A stretch of DNA of 64,000 nt from Dermatophilus congolensis (GTDB taxonomy: Bacteria; Actinomycetota; Actinomycetes; Actinomycetales; Dermatophilaceae): NCBI GenBank assembly GCA_030538115.1, contig JAUNUP010000014.1, positions 1 to 64,000 of the forward strand, in the 5' to 3' direction. Position 1 is the first letter of the stretch; every line of letters starts with the position of its first letter. Shown here one piece after another: positions 52,726 through 62,441 of the stretch. The notes beneath the pieces are model-generated. The model was given only the letters and a program-made list of their open reading frames with translations. It ran no database searches and was not told the DNA's origin. A program made the translations under genes and the position numbers.

Positions 52726-52787
52726 TCAGTCCGGGTCGTGATGGTCCGTCTAGACTTCGGTCGCCGCTGTGGGGCCTTGAATCTGGC

Positions 52788-53294
52788 TCAGTAATAGGGG
52801 ATTTCCGGAGCAGTCACGAGTGTGTCCTGAGTGACCTCGTTCGCTTTGACTCGGATCAGGTAGAGCCACCCGTCGGATCGCTCGGCGGCGATGACCCCGT
52901 TGACCTCGTGATCGAAGGTGAAGGTGTCGAAGTCACGGCGCCCGTCCTTCGACGCCAACGCTCCGGGCTTGAGGAAGTGCTCGATGAGGTACGTGATCTC
53001 CTGCACCGCCCGATTCGACGTGTCTCTTCGTTGCCACTCCAAGTGGGTTCCGCTAGTACTGGGTGCCCAGTCGCACTGTGGCCTCGAACGGCCTCGCTCG
53101 GAAGTCCCGGTTCGGTTCTCCGGTGCGTTCATCCACCGGTCCCATTCGGCCCTCGGGTTCATGGGCACGTAGTAGGGATCTTCGGGCCGAAGGCTTGGTG
53201 AGGTGAGCTCGAAGGCGCGCAGCCACGCGATCTCGTCTTGGCGGAGCGGCGGATCGATCGTGAGCGTGCCGAGGTATCGCGTCTGGAATCCCAC
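52788..53294 (-). CDS. Hypothetical protein, possibly phage- or mobile-related
   Basis: The 168-residue protein has no membrane segment. It starts FQTRYLGTLTIDPPL, contains DEIAWLRAFE, SQ-like CDWAPSTSGTHLEW and ITYLIEHFLKPGA. Proteins with this DEIAWLRAF / TYLIEHFL layout are common hypotheticals in actinomycetes and actinophages, without known function. The GTG start is preceded by an excellent AAGGAGGAG. It is a single gene whose 5' end faces the next plus-strand hypothetical. Function unknown. Confidence 0.65.
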   Translation of the reverse strand: MGFQTRYLGTLTIDPPLRQDEIAWLRAFELTSPSLRPEDPYYVPMNPRAEWDRWMNAPENRTGTSERGRSRPQCDWAPSTSGTHLEWQRRDTSNRAVQEITYLIEHFLKPGALASKDGRRDFDTFTFDHEVNGVIAAERSDGWLYLIRVKANEVTQDTLVTAPEIPYY

Positions 53295-53422
53295 TGGACT
53301 CCTCCTTCAGATGAGTTGGTCTGGCGCAAGCACAACACACGTCGAACAGGGGCGTCTCGGGTCATCCACTGGCCTGTGGATGCCCGGAGACGCGGTTGGG
53401 CGAAACCGTGGATCCTGGCGGT

Positions 53423-53974
53423 ATGCGAAGCCCACTACGCGAACAATGGACTCTGGCCGACCCCGACGCTACCCTGCCGCTCATCCTCGAAGCCGGTGCT
53501 GCGCAGATCGGGAGAACGATCGTCGCCCTTGTCGATCCCGGCACCCAGGAGGTGCGGGGTGTGGGCACCATGGACACCCCTCCCGTGCCGCCCATCGGTG
53601 AGCTCAGCGACCGGGCCGACCAGGAAAGGCGCAGTTCTCTCAGGAAGGCCCTGAGCGACATTGCCTGCGATCTGGGGAGCCAGTGGCAGAAGCCGCCCGA
53701 TTCGAGGGGCGAGCTGTACACGGTCGTCTGTCGCGACGGGAGGGTGGTCGTGACCGATACGGAGTGGCAATTCTTCGTGGAATGGCTGTACTGCCACCAC
53801 GGCACGGGGGCCATCTCTGCCGATGTCTACGTGGTCACGCCGCATGGTTGGACGGGGATCTGGGACCAGCGGGCCGGGTTCGATCCGCGCCTAAATGCTC
53901 GACGGAAACTGACCCTGGTCGAGGACTCGGCGACACCGACCATAGAGGGTGATGCAGGTGATGCACTAAAATGA
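53423..53974 (+). CDS. Hypothetical protein upstream of VapBC
   Basis: The 183-residue protein has no signal peptide or membrane helix. It is mixed alpha/beta, with [14 protein letters not shown] near the start and a [15 protein letters not shown] stretch in the middle. I do not recognise it. Its stop overlaps the 3-residue-longer start of the antitoxin gene (ATGA at 53971), but the antitoxin probably uses its own promoter. The start is uncertain (ATG 53423, GTG 53408 or TTG 53396). It may be part of the accessory island, perhaps transferred with VapBC. Confidence 0.55.
   Translation: MRSPLREQWTLADPDATLPLILEAGAAQIGRTIVALVDPGTQEVRGVGTMDTPPVPPIGELSDRADQERRSSLRKALSDIACDLGSQWQKPPDSRGELYTVVCRDGRVVVTDTEWQFFVEWLYCHHGTGAISADVYVVTPHGWTGIWDQRAGFDPRLNARRKLTLVEDSATPTIEGDAGDALK
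53967..53972 (+). promoter_or_regulatory. -10 element of vapBC
   Basis: TAAAAT, an excellent -10, ends 7 nt before the ATG at 53980 with no SD. It overlaps the stop codon of the upstream hypothetical gene. The message would be leaderless or nearly so. Confidence 0.45.
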
Positions 53975-53979
53975 GCATC

Positions 53980-54234
53980 ATGCGCACCACAGTGTCGATC
54001 GATGATGAGCTGCTTGCCAAGGCCCGCTCGCGAGCCCGCGAGAAGGGCATGACCTTGGGGCAGGTCGTCGAGGCTGCGCTGCGCCGGCACCTTGCTCGGC
54101 CGGAGGAGGTGGGGGCGCCGGTGGTTCCCGTTTTCCGAGGCGGGGGAGGGCCACGGCCTGGCATCGATCTCACCTCGAACCGCTTGATGACCGAGATGCT
54201 GGACGAGGGGCGACCACTGGATGGTCTGCGCTGA
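53980..54234 (+). CDS. vapB: VapB-type antitoxin (ribbon-helix-helix)
   Basis: The 84-residue protein starts with the RHH strand [12 protein letters not shown], helix [22 protein letters not shown], then a Pro/Gly-rich linker and a C-terminal [11 protein letters not shown] tail that would fill the toxin active site. ATG 53980 is chosen because TAAAAT lies 7 nt upstream; ATG 53971 is an alternative. The stop and the vapC start share one base (TGATG). Autoregulation by the VapBC complex is expected. Confidence 0.85.
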   Translation: MRTTVSIDDELLAKARSRAREKGMTLGQVVEAALRRHLARPEEVGAPVVPVFRGGGGPRPGIDLTSNRLMTEMLDEGRPLDGLR

Positions 54235-54671
54235 TGATTCTTCTCGACGTCAACGTGCTCATCGCCGTCCATCGCGACGACCACCTGGTGCATGCCGATG
54301 TGCGGGCCTGGTTCGATGCACTGATGGAGCGTGGTGACGACTTCGGGGTACCGGTGACTGCCTGGGCGTCTTTTCTGCGCATCGTCACGAATCGCCGTGT
54401 CTTCGTTGTTCCGACCCCGGCGTCGGACGCCTTCGCGTTCATGCAGGCGATTCGTGCTCAACCGGGTCACGTGCGTGCTGAGCCGGGGGATCGGCACCTT
54501 GCCCTCCTGCGGCGTCTCTGTGAGGAGGCGGACGCGGTGGGTGATCTCGTGCCAGATGCCGTGCTCGCCGCTATCACCCTCGAAAACGGGGCGCAGCTCG
54601 CGACCCTCGACAGGGACTTCGCGCGGTTCGACTCGGTTGCGACCATCCGGCCGACTGGCGAAATCGTCTGA
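54234..54671 (+). CDS. vapC: VapC-type PIN-domain ribonuclease toxin
   Basis: The 145-residue PIN domain begins [14 protein letters not shown] (first Asp), has a central Glu-containing helix, [24 protein letters not shown] near the end with the conserved Asp residues, and [12 protein letters not shown] typical of the VapC subgroup with HRDD. It would cleave tRNA or rRNA when not bound by VapB. All four acidic positions appear present. It lies next to the large helicase on the other strand, in a defence-like island. Confidence 0.88.
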   Translation: MILLDVNVLIAVHRDDHLVHADVRAWFDALMERGDDFGVPVTAWASFLRIVTNRRVFVVPTPASDAFAFMQAIRAQPGHVRAEPGDRHLALLRRLCEEADAVGDLVPDAVLAAITLENGAQLATLDRDFARFDSVATIRPTGEIV

Positions 54672-54722
54672 CTGTTCGCTCTGCGCGCGGTGCGTTCTGG
54701 CCACACGCGGCAACCTCGACGG

Positions 54723-57700
54723 CTAGAGCGCGACCGTGGTTTCTGTATAGAGGTCCGCCGGTATCGGGTGGGCGAGGCGCCAGGTGATGGCTATGGGGCG
54801 GTTTCCCGTGTGGCTCACGTAGGTGGCCGGGCCGAGGAAGGTGTACGGCTCCGTGCCGAATTCGCCGGTGCGCTCGCGGCGGACGAAGAGGAGCACCGTG
54901 CTGCTGCCATCTCGGTAGCGGCGGCCCGTGGGGGAGTCGACGGAGGTCGTTGACTGCGACTCCCAGTGGAAGAGCGTCGGGCTGAGGGCGTAGTCGCGGT
55001 AACGGGTTGTTGGTGAGTAGTGCGCTTCCGACTTGCGCAGCGTGATGAAGAAGGCGTCGATCGGCTGCCCGTCGATGGTCGTGTGCAAGACGCCTTCGCG
55101 GAAGTGGGCGGGCTTTTGCTGCAACGTGCCTCGGTCGAGTCCAGTGAGGATCTCTTCACGGGAGTAGCGGGCGTGGACCTGCAGTGGCACGGAGGCGAGC
55201 CGCTCCGGCAGCGCGAGGGTCACGCGGCGGGCGGAGTCGAAGGCGAAGTCGACGACCTGTGCCAGCTCAGCGCGCGGCTCGACCTCCGCTCGGAGTGCGT
55301 CGAAACCCTGGTCGTACGAGTCGAATCCGCCTCCGTCGGGCCAGAGGGTGAAGAACGCCATCCGGGCCAGGCGCTTCTCGACCTCGCTCAAATCGCCATA
55401 TCGCATCGGCGGCCCTTCGGCGTCTGTCGCGCCGGCGAACAGGAGGGTATAGAACGCGGCGCGGGCGGGATCGTCCACGTGGGTGACCGCGCGGACACGG
55501 CGGGCCAGTTTCGCCTCCAGAGGCGATGGGGCACTCGTGAGCTGACCTGCGTCGCGGCGCAACGTCGTCCACGACTTGTCGGCGCGCAACACGTTCGCGA
55601 GGTCGACGCCCGTGGCGTCGAGGAAATCGGCGAGTGCGTTGGTGGGGCGGGCACGGAGCTCGCCGACGAGGTGGTTCCAGCGCAGCGAGAGGTGCTGTCT
55701 GACGTTTGCCAGCACCTCGTCCTGAACGACACGGTCGAGGATGATCTGGCAGCCGGACGGCAGAAACGGGAAGCCGTGCTCGATGTCGCGAGCGAGGTCT
55801 TTACGGGTCGCCCCGGTGAGGGCGCGGAAACGCAGGTCGGCGCGGAACTCGGACCGATGGTGGCCGACGAAGTCGAGCGCCGTCAGGACCGCCTTGCCGT
55901 CGGCGAGCCGGAGCCCGCGGCCGAGCTGCTGGAGGAACAGCGTCGGGCTCTCGGTGGGGCGCAAGAACAGGACGGTGTCGACCTCCGGGATGTCGACGCC
56001 CTCATTGAAAAGGTCGGCGGTGAAGATCGCCGAGATCGAGCCGGCGCGGAGGTCGGCGATGGCCGCATCGCGCTGCGCCGTGGGCGTCTGGCCGGTGACG
56101 GAGACCGCGGCGATGCCCGCCTTCCGGAAGACACGGGCCATGTATTCGGCGTGGGCCACCCCGACACAGAAACCGAGCGCGCGCATGGCGTGCGGGTCGG
56201 TGACCTTGTCGTTGACCTGCTTGAGCACGAGGTTCGCGCGAGCGTCGTTGCCTGTGTAGATGCGGTCGAGGTCGGCGTCGGCGTAACGCCCGGCGCGCCA
56301 GTCGACGGCTCGCAGATCGGTGCCGTCGGCGATGCCGAAATAGTGGAACGGCGAGAGCAGGTCGGCGGAGATCGCCTGCCAAACACGCAGTTCGGCGGCA
56401 GTGCGGCCACCGAAGAACGAGCGCACGTCGGTGCCGTCGGTGCGTTCAGGGGTGGCGGTGAGGCCCAGCAGTTCTCGCGGCGTCAGGTGATCGAGGAGGC
56501 GCCGGTAGGTGGGCGCCTCGGCGTGGTGGAACTCGTCGACGACGACGATGTCGAACCCGCCGGCGGGGATCTCGTCGATACGTCCGGTGAGTGATTGAAC
56601 GCTCGCGAACACGTGTTTCCAGTCGCGCGGCACCTGGCCGGCGACATACAGCTCCCCGAACGCGCCGTCCGCGAGCACCTCGCGGTACGTGCGCAGCGAC
56701 TGCTGCAGGATCTCCTTGCGATGCGCCACGAACAGGAGGCTCGGGCGGTCGGCTGCCGCGGCGTCGGGCATGCCCCGGGACTTGCGGGCCCTGCGCGCGA
56801 GGTTGCTGTAGTCGAGGGCCGCGATGACCGTCTTGCCGGTGCCCGTCGCGGCGACGACGAGGTTGCGGTGCCGGTCGTGCAGCGTGCGCTCGGCGTCGAG
56901 GGATTCGAGGATCTGCTGCTGGTGCGGGTAGGGCCGCACGTCGAGTCCGGAGACGAGCAGCGACTTCGGGGTCGTGCGGCCGGAGGCGGCATGCAGTGCC
57001 TGTTCCAGCCGCTCGCGGTCGTCCTCGTCGTCGGGGTCGTAGGGGGCGTATTCGTCTGAGTGCCAGTAGGCCTCGAAGGCGGCGGTGAACTTGTCCAGCA
57101 GCGTCGGGGTGGCTTTCGCGGAGAGGCGCACGTTCCACTCCGCTCCGTCGACGAGCGCGCTCACCGTGAGGTTGGACGATCCGACGTAGGCCGTGTCGAA
57201 GCCGCTGTTGCGTCGGAACAGCCAGCCCTTGGCGTGCAGGCGGGTGCGGCGTGGGTCGTACTGCACGCGGATGTCGGCACCGAAGTCGCGGGCCAGGCGG
57301 TCCAGGGCCTTGATGTCGGTGCTGCCGAGGTATGTGGTGGTGATGATGCGGAACGGAACGTCGCGCTCGCGTAGCCGCGCGAGCTGCGCCTCGAGGGTGC
57401 GCATCCCGTGCCACTTGACGAAGGCGCAGATGAGGTCGACTTCGTCGGCGGTGTCGAGCTCCGCCTTCAGTTCGCTGCCGAGGCTGGGATCGCCGTGGGC
57501 GTTGGTGAGCAAGGCGACATCGGCGAGAGGAGTGCTGGGGCGCACGCCTGCGGGGTAGGTGGGCGGCAGTCCGGGCGCCGCAGGTCGGGTGAGCGCGAGA
57601 AGCTGCCGCACGCCTTCCGCGGGCTTCTCGTCGGCAGCGTCGAGGAGGTCGAGCACGTCTCGAACGAGCGCCAACCGCGCCTGGTCGTCGGCATCGCTCG

Positions 57701-57908
57701 GTGCACGTAGTCGGCGCAGGATGGTCCGCCCGAGGTGAGCGGCGAGCACGTCGGCCTGATCAGCGGGATCGACGGGCTCGATGAGCGCCGTGAGGCCGGC
57801 GGAATCGTCTCGCCCGAGGCGAGCCTCGAGTCTCCGCAGCAACGTGGTGGTGACGACAGACTCGTGCAACCCCTCCGCGAGTGCATCGTCGCCGGTCACG
57901 AACCCCAC
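54723..57908 (-). CDS. PLD nuclease-SF2 helicase-DUF3427 protein (defence type)
   Basis: The 1061-residue protein joins three domains. At about 140-270 is a phospholipase D-like nuclease (RLHAKGWLF, GSSNLTVSAL: the HxK and downstream Asn). At about 330-740 is an SF2 helicase: Walker A AATGTGKTVIA, DEFHH, LTATPER, and C-terminal helicase motifs (QLGRGLR). The end is DUF3427 (about 800-1061). The family (COG3886 type) is frequent in defence islands and is thought to process foreign DNA. The GTG at 57908 starts it; a GTG at 57899 is also possible. Its promoter faces the DUF2075 operon. Confidence 0.88.
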   Translation of the reverse strand: MGFVTGDDALAEGLHESVVTTTLLRRLEARLGRDDSAGLTALIEPVDPADQADVLAAHLGRTILRRLRAPSDADDQARLALVRDVLDLLDAADEKPAEGVRQLLALTRPAAPGLPPTYPAGVRPSTPLADVALLTNAHGDPSLGSELKAELDTADEVDLICAFVKWHGMRTLEAQLARLRERDVPFRIITTTYLGSTDIKALDRLARDFGADIRVQYDPRRTRLHAKGWLFRRNSGFDTAYVGSSNLTVSALVDGAEWNVRLSAKATPTLLDKFTAAFEAYWHSDEYAPYDPDDEDDRERLEQALHAASGRTTPKSLLVSGLDVRPYPHQQQILESLDAERTLHDRHRNLVVAATGTGKTVIAALDYSNLARRARKSRGMPDAAAADRPSLLFVAHRKEILQQSLRTYREVLADGAFGELYVAGQVPRDWKHVFASVQSLTGRIDEIPAGGFDIVVVDEFHHAEAPTYRRLLDHLTPRELLGLTATPERTDGTDVRSFFGGRTAAELRVWQAISADLLSPFHYFGIADGTDLRAVDWRAGRYADADLDRIYTGNDARANLVLKQVNDKVTDPHAMRALGFCVGVAHAEYMARVFRKAGIAAVSVTGQTPTAQRDAAIADLRAGSISAIFTADLFNEGVDIPEVDTVLFLRPTESPTLFLQQLGRGLRLADGKAVLTALDFVGHHRSEFRADLRFRALTGATRKDLARDIEHGFPFLPSGCQIILDRVVQDEVLANVRQHLSLRWNHLVGELRARPTNALADFLDATGVDLANVLRADKSWTTLRRDAGQLTSAPSPLEAKLARRVRAVTHVDDPARAAFYTLLFAGATDAEGPPMRYGDLSEVEKRLARMAFFTLWPDGGGFDSYDQGFDALRAEVEPRAELAQVVDFAFDSARRVTLALPERLASVPLQVHARYSREEILTGLDRGTLQQKPAHFREGVLHTTIDGQPIDAFFITLRKSEAHYSPTTRYRDYALSPTLFHWESQSTTSVDSPTGRRYRDGSSTVLLFVRRERTGEFGTEPYTFLGPATYVSHTGNRPIAITWRLAHPIPADLYTETTVAL

Positions 57909-58017
57909 TGTCCCGCAGCGACGCCGGCGAGGTCAAAGACCGGCGCGCTACGTCTCTCGGGACGATGACCGACTACTCTGGCATGGTCATCGCGGCCCGA
58001 CGGGCTTCCTTTCGGAC

Positions 58018-59943
58018 ATGCCCCCACCCGCACGAGTTTTCGTGCTGCCTGGGGAACTGTTCGTGCATCTACTTCGCTCGTCCGCGCGCAATATGTCGAC
58101 GCTCGAGCTGCACCTGGCGGAGCGCCTGGCCGAGGAGCTGGCCATCCGCACGGGAACTCGACCGTCGCCGAGCGAGATGCGGTCTTGGTCGCGGAGCGTT
58201 CCCATGCTGCGGGCGGACCTCGTTGACGCCGGTCTGGGTGACGTTGAGATGCTGGTCGAGTATCAGTTGCCACTCACGAGCAAACGTGCCGATGTCGTTC
58301 TCGCGGGCGTCGATCCGGTATCTGGTGCGCCGTCGTACGTCGTGGTCGAACTCAAGCAATGGAGCGAGGCCGAGTCCTTCGAAGACAACGACAGCCTCGT
58401 CCGGATCGGCGGTTATGGGCAGCGCGGTCTTCTGCACCCGGGACTGCAGGTAGAGGGTTACTGCACTCACCTCACCGACTTCACCGCCGCGCTGGCCTCC
58501 GAGCCACATTCGCTCGCGGGGGTGGCGTACCTGCACAACGCCACCGACTACGGTGTCGCAGATCTTTTCGAGCGTCCGCAAGACGACCTCTCGCGGGTCT
58601 TCACAGGCCAACGCCGCGCCGAGTTCATCGACTACCTGCGTTCGCGACTAGCTCCTGGGTGCGCGGGTGCGGAGGCAGCCGACCTTCTCGTGGGCAGCGC
58701 GATCGAGCCATCCCGAAAGCTGCTCGACGTGGCCGCGGATGAGGTGCAGCGCCGCGAACAGTTCGTGTTGCTCGACGAGCAGCGGGCAGCCTACGAGCAC
58801 GTGCTGCACGCCGTGGAGCGTGCGCGGCGAGGGACGACCAAGACAGCCGTGATCGTGCGCGGTGGTCCAGGCAGCGGCAAGTCCGTGATTGCGCTCTCGG
58901 TGATGGGTGAACTGTCGCGTCAGGGACGCACGGTGATGCACGCGACCGGCTCCCGTTCGTTCACTCAGACGCTCCGAAAGGTGGCTGCTTCACGAGCGCC
59001 TCGGGTACGGAGCCTGTTCGCGTACTTCAACTCCTTCATGAGCACTGAACCGAACAGTCTGGAATGCCTGATCCTCGACGAAGCCCATCGCATCCGGGAG
59101 ACCTCGGTGAACCGGTATACGCGGCGCGAGCTGCGGGCTCAGGGGCGGCCACAGATCGATGAACTCCTCGCGGCGGCGCGGGTGCCTGTGTTCCTGCTCG
59201 ATGAGCATCAGGTCGTCAGGCCGGGCGAGACAGGGACGGCCGAGGTGATCGAGGCCGCGGCCCGCAGCTCCGGCATGCGGGTGGAGACGATCAGCCTCGA
59301 CACCCAATTTCGTTGCGGAGGTTCGCAGCTCTACGTCGACTGGGTGCTACGACTCCTCGACCTGGCTCCGGGCGAAGCCGTGCCGTGGGCCGGCGACGGC
59401 GCCTTCGAGGTGAGGGTCGTCGACTCGCCCATCGAGTTGGAGGCGCGCCTCGGGGAGCTAAACGCCACAGGCAACACGGCACGGATCGCAGCGGGCTACT
59501 GCTGGCCCTGGAGCGACCCGACGCCCGAGGGCCGTCTGGTTCCCGACGTACAGATCGATGGCTGGGCCCGCCCATGGAACCTGCGCGGAGACCGCTCCGT
59601 CGGGGGCGCGCCGCCCTCCGCGCTGTGGGCGACGGACCCTGCCGGATTCGGCCAGGTCGGCTGCATCTACACAGCGCAGGGATTCGAGTACGACCACGCA
59701 GGGGTCATCATCGGCCCCGACTTCGTGCGCCGCGATGGTCGCTGGGTCGTGGTGCGTGAAGCTAACCGCGATCCCGACTTCCGCAGCCGTAAGGCCGTGG
59801 ACGACCAGACGGTCGAGCGGCTCATCCGCAACGTCTACAAGGTGCTGCTCACGCGCGCGATGAAGAGCGTGCACATCTACTCGACCGACCCCCAGACAAG
59901 AGACTTCCTGCGTTCGCTCATGCGCGCGTATCGACGAGATTGA
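58018..59943 (+). CDS. DUF2075 ATPase/helicase-like protein (COG3410)
   Basis: The 641-residue protein has a nuclease-like N-terminal part: PSPSEMRSWSRSVP, LVEYQLPLTSKRADVVLAG and VVVELKQW (D/E-x-K of a PD-(D/E)XK-like site, about residues 60-120). A DUF2075 ATPase core follows: Walker A VRGGPGSGKSVIALSV (about 280), Walker B LILDEAHRI, RETS, and the C-terminal IYTAQGFEYDHAGVIIG. It forms an operon with the dCTPase-like gene 12 nt downstream. The N-terminus is uncertain, with an alternative ATG at 58093. Confidence 0.85.
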   Translation: MPPPARVFVLPGELFVHLLRSSARNMSTLELHLAERLAEELAIRTGTRPSPSEMRSWSRSVPMLRADLVDAGLGDVEMLVEYQLPLTSKRADVVLAGVDPVSGAPSYVVVELKQWSEAESFEDNDSLVRIGGYGQRGLLHPGLQVEGYCTHLTDFTAALASEPHSLAGVAYLHNATDYGVADLFERPQDDLSRVFTGQRRAEFIDYLRSRLAPGCAGAEAADLLVGSAIEPSRKLLDVAADEVQRREQFVLLDEQRAAYEHVLHAVERARRGTTKTAVIVRGGPGSGKSVIALSVMGELSRQGRTVMHATGSRSFTQTLRKVAASRAPRVRSLFAYFNSFMSTEPNSLECLILDEAHRIRETSVNRYTRRELRAQGRPQIDELLAAARVPVFLLDEHQVVRPGETGTAEVIEAAARSSGMRVETISLDTQFRCGGSQLYVDWVLRLLDLAPGEAVPWAGDGAFEVRVVDSPIELEARLGELNATGNTARIAAGYCWPWSDPTPEGRLVPDVQIDGWARPWNLRGDRSVGGAPPSALWATDPAGFGQVGCIYTAQGFEYDHAGVIIGPDFVRRDGRWVVVREANRDPDFRSRKAVDDQTVERLIRNVYKVLLTRAMKSVHIYSTDPQTRDFLRSLMRAYRRD

Positions 59944-59955
59944 GAGCATCGCGGA

Positions 59956-60309
59956 GTGACCGACGAACTGGCGCGCCTTACGGCCGAGATCCGCAGCTTC
60001 ACCGATGAGCGGGGGTGGCACCGATTTCACGACCCGAAGTCCCTCATTCTCGCTCTGACGGGCGAAGTGGGAGAACTCGCCGAGCTGTTCCAGTGGATCC
60101 CCGCCGACGAGGCAGTCAAGGAGTTCGCCGCCCCTGCCCGTAAGCAGCGCGTTGCAGAGGAGCTGAGCGACGTTCTCATCTATCTTCTGCAACTGGCCGA
60201 CGTGCTCGACGTCGATCTCCTGCTGGCGGCCACGGCGAAACTCGAGGCTGCCGCGGCCCGCTACCCCGCGACGGACGGCGAGCGGACGGCAGCGCCGGTC
60301 AAGCCGTAG
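59956..60309 (+). CDS. MazG-family nucleotide pyrophosphohydrolase, dCTPP1-like
   Basis: The 117-residue all-helical protein has FHDPKSLILALTGEVGELAELFQW (the E-x-x-E metal site) and RVAEELSDVLIYLLQLAD (the E-x-x-D site), the core of MazG and closest in spacing to RS21-C6/dCTPP1. Such enzymes hydrolyse dCTP or modified dNTPs to dNMP and pyrophosphate. It starts at GTG 59956, 12 nt after the DUF2075 stop, with CGGAG upstream. Partner of the DUF2075 ATPase; the pair could deplete dNTPs in infected cells. Confidence 0.87.
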   Translation: MTDELARLTAEIRSFTDERGWHRFHDPKSLILALTGEVGELAELFQWIPADEAVKEFAAPARKQRVAEELSDVLIYLLQLADVLDVDLLLAATAKLEAAAARYPATDGERTAAPVKP

Positions 60310-60396
60310 TCCACAACCCCGCACCGAGGCCTGCGTTGTCCACAGGCGGCCAAAGGGCTGCTTTCATGGGGCGGGGAATTGCGAAGACTGGCGGGT

Positions 60397-60735
60397 ATGC
60401 AACCTCCGCGTGCATGCCTCACCTTGCTCTTTCGTCACGGGGCGACACCCGTGCGATGCGAGACGATGTGGGCCGAACCGATGGGGCCTGGTCGCTTTCG
60501 GCTGCTGAACAGTTCCTTCTTCGCGCCGCTCGCCGTCGGCGACGTCGTTTCTGGGGCCGAACGCCGCCGACAGTTCGTGATCACGAACATTCTGGAGCCG
60601 AGCCCGATGGCGCTGTCCGTGATCGAGATCGGCCCGTGCCACTCCGGTCAGTTGTGCAAGCCTGTACGGGCGCCGTCCTCTGAGCCCCGGGGGAACCCGC
60701 AGCGTCAGGAGAGGGGACCGCCCGTGCGCACGTAG
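60397..60735 (+). CDS. DUF4265-like small protein
   Basis: The 112-residue protein has FRHGATPVRCETMWAEPMGPGRFRLLN near the start and SFFAPLAVGDVV, which fit the DUF4265 pattern of small beta-rich proteins (ETLWAE, GRYRLxNxPF, GDVV). The C-terminal 30 residues are Pro/Arg-rich and overlap the AlbA_2 gene on the other strand by 31 bp, so the real stop may be less constrained. The start could be ATG 60397 or TTG 60379. Function unknown; it belongs to the same island. Confidence 0.5.
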   Translation: MQPPRACLTLLFRHGATPVRCETMWAEPMGPGRFRLLNSSFFAPLAVGDVVSGAERRRQFVITNILEPSPMALSVIEIGPCHSGQLCKPVRAPSSEPRGNPQRQERGPPVRT

Positions 60736-62432
60736 CGCGTCGAACGGCCCGCTCCGAGCCGTCGCACGGTGTCACCCTCCAGGTCGGCCAAGGCGCGCTG
60801 TGCCGTACCCCGTGCTGCGCCCGTCAGTTCGGCGATATCGCCGCTCGTGATCGCCTCGTTTACGGTCAACCATTCGGTCACCGTGTCATGGATACCGTCG
60901 GGGCCCGCATACGGCATGACTGGCACGACCCTCGCCAGGTCACGCGCGCGCCGGGCCTGGTCGAAGGCCGCCTCCCCGAGGATCCACACGCCCTTGTAAC
61001 GGCGCAGCAGCGGTGTGCCTGCAACCGTGGTCTGGCGAACCGCCTCGAAGGCCCCGCGCGCGGAGAGTGCATCAGTCTGGAGGACCGCCGCCGCCTGTTC
61101 ATCTGTGAGAAACGGCCGATGCAGCAGGGCATCGATCAGCAGCACGATGCGCACATCTCGTTGGCGCGCCTCGGGCCTGACCTGGCGCATCAGGGACAGC
61201 ACCGGGAGGTGGGGAGCCCCGCCCGCCAGTTCGCAGAGCACATACGGCCCCGGAGTCTCGACGACGCGAGGCGGTCGATGGCCGAGCGTGATCATCGCGG
61301 TGTACATGCGGTCGACACCCAGGCCTTGTTTCTCCACGAGGCCCAGTACACGAAACAGGTCGGCCAACGCGGGGTGCCGGGGATGTCGGTGCGTGAGCAC
61401 GTTTGTCGCGGTCACACCCCCCGTGAACCCGCCCGGGCTGCGCACGGAGAGGGCACTGTCGACCTCTACCCAACGAACCTCCGTGGGGTGAGAACTGTTC
61501 CAGTCGCGGTGAATCACGCCATTGAGGATGGCCTCGCGCACAGCGCTGGTCGGAACACGACGCACCGATTCCTGGGCGAACCCGCCCCCAAGTGTGACCA
61601 TCGTGTTAGCCACATCGCACGCACGTTCCACCACAGCGATCTGTTCCAGCAGCGGTGACCGCTCATCCGGCTCGATGCGGTTGAGCACCTCGCCGCCCAC
61701 GACGTCGAGAATCGTCAGGTCCACGAGCACTCGGCCGGGTGGCGTCAGCAGCACTACGGCAGCCTGCGAGAGGCGGCCTTCTGTGTCCATCGCGCCGATG
61801 CGATGCAGCAAGGCCTCGTCAGTCTCGGTGTCGTCGGCTCCGACGAGACGCCGCACCCGTTCCAGGGTCGACCGCGGCACGTCACCGACACCGAGCGTCG
61901 ATGGTTCCGCCATCGGATCGGTGCCCTGCCGTGAGCGGCGAAACTCCCACCATTTAGCCCGATCCACCGGCACGCATGAATCGCCGACCCGCCAGCGCAC
62001 GGAGCCTTGGGTGTTCTCGACCGGTTCGATCGACTCAGCGACATAGAGGGCGAGGACGCGTTGCCCCGCGACGAACTGCTCGACGATGTCCGCTGTCACG
62101 TCGACTGCACGGTAGATCCGCTGCTGCAGCCACTCGACGTCGAGTTCCGTTCCCAGCACCTCAGCCGTCTTGCCGTCGATCCCGACCACGAGAACGCCAC
62201 CGCCGGGAGTGTTCGCGAAACAGGCGACCTCGTCAGCCAGCTTCGTTGCGGCCTCAGGGTTCTCGGGTTGGCCTGGATCCAGCTCACCCGATCGCGTACG
62301 GCGACCGGCTTCTTCCTTGAAGTCCAACGAGGCGGATTCTTCGAGAGCGGTGAGGAACCCGTCACTGTGGCTGGCGAGCGCCCGTTCGACGAGCGCCTCC
62401 AGCTCCGCGCGACGTTCGCGTCCGGTCTGCAT
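60705..62432 (-). CDS. AlbA_2 (Schlafen-like) and ATPase-domain protein
   Basis: The 575-residue protein has an N-terminal AlbA_2 domain (about residues 20-165, ESASLDFKEEAGRR, GGGVLVVGIDG), a middle part, an HATPase-like segment (VREAILNGVIHRDW near 300, as in COG2865), and a C-terminal winged-helix pair (about 440-575). COG2865 proteins are called RecG-like or Schlafen AlbA_2 regulators and occur in defence islands. The ATG at 62432 has AGGAGAG, and that SD lies inside one of four symmetric CTAATCTG octamers, so expression is probably repressed. Confidence 0.85.
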   Translation of the reverse strand: MQTGRERRAELEALVERALASHSDGFLTALEESASLDFKEEAGRRTRSGELDPGQPENPEAATKLADEVACFANTPGGGVLVVGIDGKTAEVLGTELDVEWLQQRIYRAVDVTADIVEQFVAGQRVLALYVAESIEPVENTQGSVRWRVGDSCVPVDRAKWWEFRRSRQGTDPMAEPSTLGVGDVPRSTLERVRRLVGADDTETDEALLHRIGAMDTEGRLSQAAVVLLTPPGRVLVDLTILDVVGGEVLNRIEPDERSPLLEQIAVVERACDVANTMVTLGGGFAQESVRRVPTSAVREAILNGVIHRDWNSSHPTEVRWVEVDSALSVRSPGGFTGGVTATNVLTHRHPRHPALADLFRVLGLVEKQGLGVDRMYTAMITLGHRPPRVVETPGPYVLCELAGGAPHLPVLSLMRQVRPEARQRDVRIVLLIDALLHRPFLTDEQAAAVLQTDALSARGAFEAVRQTTVAGTPLLRRYKGVWILGEAAFDQARRARDLARVVPVMPYAGPDGIHDTVTEWLTVNEAITSGDIAELTGAARGTAQRALADLEGDTVRRLGAGRSTRYVRTGGPLS

Positions 62433-62441
62433 CCGACTCTC

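Noticed and set aside
57983..58453. ATG 57983 frame in front of the DUF2075 gene, just after TACTCT
   Set aside because: Its product is Arg/Ser/Cys-rich without family features. The DUF2075 frame next to it has the conserved motifs.
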